From JANWKQ01 sp040376605 (lineage in GTDB: Bacteria; Bacteroidota; Bacteroidia; CAIKAF01): a stretch of 17,076 nt of DNA. The first letter of the stretch is position 1, and every line of letters begins with the position of its first letter. Under the pieces are notes generated by a model that saw only the letters and a program-made list of their open reading frames with translations, did no database searches and was not told where the DNA came from. Below are positions 16,038 to 17,076 of this stretch, one piece after another. The translations under genes were made by a program, and so were the position numbers. The stretch lies in NCBI GenBank assembly GCA_040376605.1, contig JBEIQI010000042.1, positions 1 through 17,076 on the forward strand. The letters are read 5' to 3'.

Positions 16038-16073
16038 CAAAAAAAAAGCCCCCTCGGTTAAACCAAGGGGGCT
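16038..16073 (-). terminator. Strong intrinsic terminator after rpmE
   Basis: On the minus strand AGCCCCCTTGG (16073-16063) pairs with CCGAGGGGGCT (16057-16047) across a TTTAA loop: 11 positions, one of them a T-G wobble. A run of nine T (16047-16039) follows. This is the clearest terminator in the window. Confidence 0.92.
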
Positions 16074-16098
16074 CATCAAATACTATACTTACAAAAGA

Positions 16099-16365
16099 TT
16101 ATTTCGTCTTTTTATCAATATGTTTTTTGTAACGAGTCGTAAATTTATCTACACGACCTGCAGTATCAATTAATTTCATTTTACCAGTAAAATATGGATG
16201 AGAGGTACTGGAGATCTCCACTTTAAACAATGGATATTCATTACCGTCTTCCCAAACTATGGTATCCTTGGTATTAACACATGACTTGGTAATAAAAGCT
16301 TGTTCGTTAGAAACATCTTTAAAAACTACCAATCTATACTCTTTTGGGTGAATTCCTTCTTTCAT
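16099..16365 (-). CDS. rpmE2: 50S ribosomal protein L31 type B
   Basis: An 88-residue large-subunit ribosomal protein. The start MKEGIHPKEYRLVVFKDVSN (1-20), followed by the SSTSHPYFTGKMKLIDTAGRVDKFTTRYK region, is diagnostic of the type B (YkgM-like) form. The paired cysteines of the zinc-binding type A form are absent; the only cysteine is in KSCVNT. The open frame extends to an ATG at 16398, but those 11 extra codons run through the -7 box at 16394-16387, so the ATG at 16365 is the true start. The gene is monocistronic: its promoter is directly upstream and a strong terminator lies about 25 bases after the stop. The zinc-free form is often used under zinc limitation, but no Zur-like site was recognised here. 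Confidence 0.95.
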   Translation of the reverse strand: MKEGIHPKEYRLVVFKDVSNEQAFITKSCVNTKDTIVWEDGNEYPLFKVEISSTSHPYFTGKMKLIDTAGRVDKFTTRYKKHIDKKTK

Positions 16366-16386
16366 TGCATTACATTTTTCGAGCCG

Positions 16387-16416
16387 CAAATATACCACTT
16401 ATTTTATAATGAACAA
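16387..16416 (-). promoter_or_regulatory. Promoter of the L31 gene
   Basis: On the minus strand TTG (16416-16414), a 19-base spacer and TATATTTG (16394-16387) match the Bacteroidota -33/-7 promoter. The -7 box lies 21 bases before the ATG at 16365. This is the best promoter match in the window. Confidence 0.75.
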
Positions 16417-16420
16417 GGGT

Positions 16421-16924
16421 TTAGGCCACATTTTGTGATTCCAGGAGCTTTTTTAACCAAGTCTCCTTTAAAGGCTTTAACCAGCTGATTTTCAGCGAAA
16501 TTAGGTTTTGGATGGTATTATCGAACACCCAATGGTCGCCAGAAACAGCACCATTTTCGAGATATTTTTTTACATCCGCATAGGTTAAAAGCTGTACTTT
16601 TTCATCTATCCAAAAGGCCGAAATCAATCGGTTAGTAAGACTTAATCCCAATTCCTGCTGAAGATCCAGGATAAATTTCATGGATTTATCTATGGAACAA
16701 CCGGAGGCTGCTTCCACCTGTTCATCAAGCACTAGAATAATAAAATGATCCAACAAAACAGTCAACTCGGCCATGAGTTCATGCCCATGGGCAGCCCAAC
16801 CGGAAGTAAATTCTTTGCCTTTTAATAGGATATGTTGCTGCTCGGCTTCGGTTAAGGCACGATCCGCCTGATAAATCCAAATTCTGGAATGTTCGGGCAA
16901 GCTAATCTGATTAAAATGGATCAT
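16421..16924 (-). CDS. Conserved Bacteroidota protein of unknown function
   Basis: A 167-residue soluble protein of a family widespread in Bacteroidota, often named 'ABC transporter ATPase' in databases. No Walker A, Walker B or ABC signature is visible, so that name looks wrong. Recognisable family features are SRIWIYQADRALTEAEQQ (13-30), GWAAHGHELMAELTVLLDHF (42-61), ILVLDEQVEAASGCSIDKS (63-81) and a C-terminal VFDNTIQNL...SWLKPLKETWLKK. The GCSIDKS segment is the most conserved-looking part and includes the only cysteine. No signal peptide or membrane helix is seen. Its ATG overlaps the TGA of the upstream iron-sulfur protein remnant by 4 bases (ATGA), so the two are translationally coupled; this pairing is common in the phylum. 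Function is unknown. Confidence 0.75.
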   Translation of the reverse strand: MIHFNQISLPEHSRIWIYQADRALTEAEQQHILLKGKEFTSGWAAHGHELMAELTVLLDHFIILVLDEQVEAASGCSIDKSMKFILDLQQELGLSLTNRLISAFWIDEKVQLLTYADVKKYLENGAVSGDHWVFDNTIQNLISLKISWLKPLKETWLKKLLESQNVA

Positions 16925-17076
16925 AGATCGTTTGCTTGAGCAATTAATTCGGCCATATCGAAAACTTTTACGGTCGCTTGTTTTTAAAAATTTTTAAACC
17001 CATCGGTTAACAAGGTATTAAAAAAAAGACAACCAAATGCAATTATATAAGGGTTTGTATCCCAACCTTCTTCGGC
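16921..17076 (-). pseudogene. C-terminal remnant of a CCG-domain iron-sulfur protein, with in-frame stop
   Basis: The last 51 codons of a gene that enters from beyond the right edge. The frame ends VKVFDMAELIAQANDL, the usual tail of Bacteroidota CCG-domain (heterodisulfide-reductase-like, LutA/GlpC-type) iron-sulfur proteins. An in-frame TAA at 16986-16984 interrupts it 21 codons before the TGA. The terminal CPFC iron-sulfur motif expected before NT(M/L)LTDG reads CLFF here (17031-17020), so its second cysteine is missing. Family proteins bind a [4Fe-4S] cluster through CCG and this CxxC. Homology continues on both sides of the stop, so this is either a decaying gene or base errors near a sequence end. 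Only the tail is visible. Confidence 0.65.

Noticed and set aside
16300..16488. 62-residue plus-strand frame across the rpmE2 promoter
   Set aside because: Covers a promoter and the ends of two minus-strand genes; no recognisable protein.
1..17076. CRISPR arrays, tRNA/rRNA genes, insertion sequences, phage genes or defence systems
   Set aside because: Searched by eye on both strands; no regularly spaced repeats, cloverleaf with CCA-type end, transposase or defence-type protein was seen.

Overview
The window looks like an ordinary chromosomal stretch of an AT-rich member of the Bacteroidota. The evidence is a T9SS-type C-terminal sorting domain, TonB-dependent outer-membrane proteins with carboxypeptidase-regulatory N-terminal domains, a Bacteroidota-type GlmU-like protein, and promoters of the Bacteroidota kind (TAnnTTTG at -7, TTTG or TTG near -33) with no clear Shine-Dalgarno sequences. 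No phage, insertion sequence, CRISPR array, rRNA or tRNA was seen, and nothing in base composition suggests recent transfer.

Layout: 198-3087 (+) encodes a TonB-dependent receptor followed at 4 bp by a small membrane diacylglycerol/undecaprenol kinase. 3102-4781 (-) is a secreted arylsulfotransferase-like protein with a T9SS tail. The 309-bp gap at 4782-5090, between divergent protein genes, holds a candidate structured RNA on the minus strand with its own promoter and intrinsic terminator. 5091-7473 (+) is a tight three-gene unit, paaG-paaH-paaI, from the phenylacetyl-CoA pathway. It is followed by a type II NADH dehydrogenase (7532-8824), an outer-membrane beta-barrel protein (8954-11359) and a Kup potassium transporter (11576-13573).

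From 13609 onward everything is on the minus strand. In transcription order (right to left) this is: the broken 3' end of a CCG-domain iron-sulfur protein running off the window, a conserved protein of unknown function translationally coupled to it, ribosomal protein L31 type B with a textbook promoter and a strong terminator, a GlmU-like sugar nucleotidyltransferase, the nicotinamide riboside transporter PnuC, and an overlapping NadR-type nicotinamide riboside kinase.

Functionally, PnuC plus the kinase form an NAD salvage pair (import, then phosphorylation to NMN). PaaG/PaaH/PaaI cover ring isomerisation, a beta-oxidation dehydrogenation and thioester rescue in phenylacetate breakdown, but the ring epoxidase, ring-opening enzyme, thiolase and CoA ligase are not in the window.

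The two observations most worth following are the candidate non-coding RNA at about 4830-4986 and the damaged iron-sulfur protein end at 16921-17076. The second could be real gene decay or base-call error at a contig edge.
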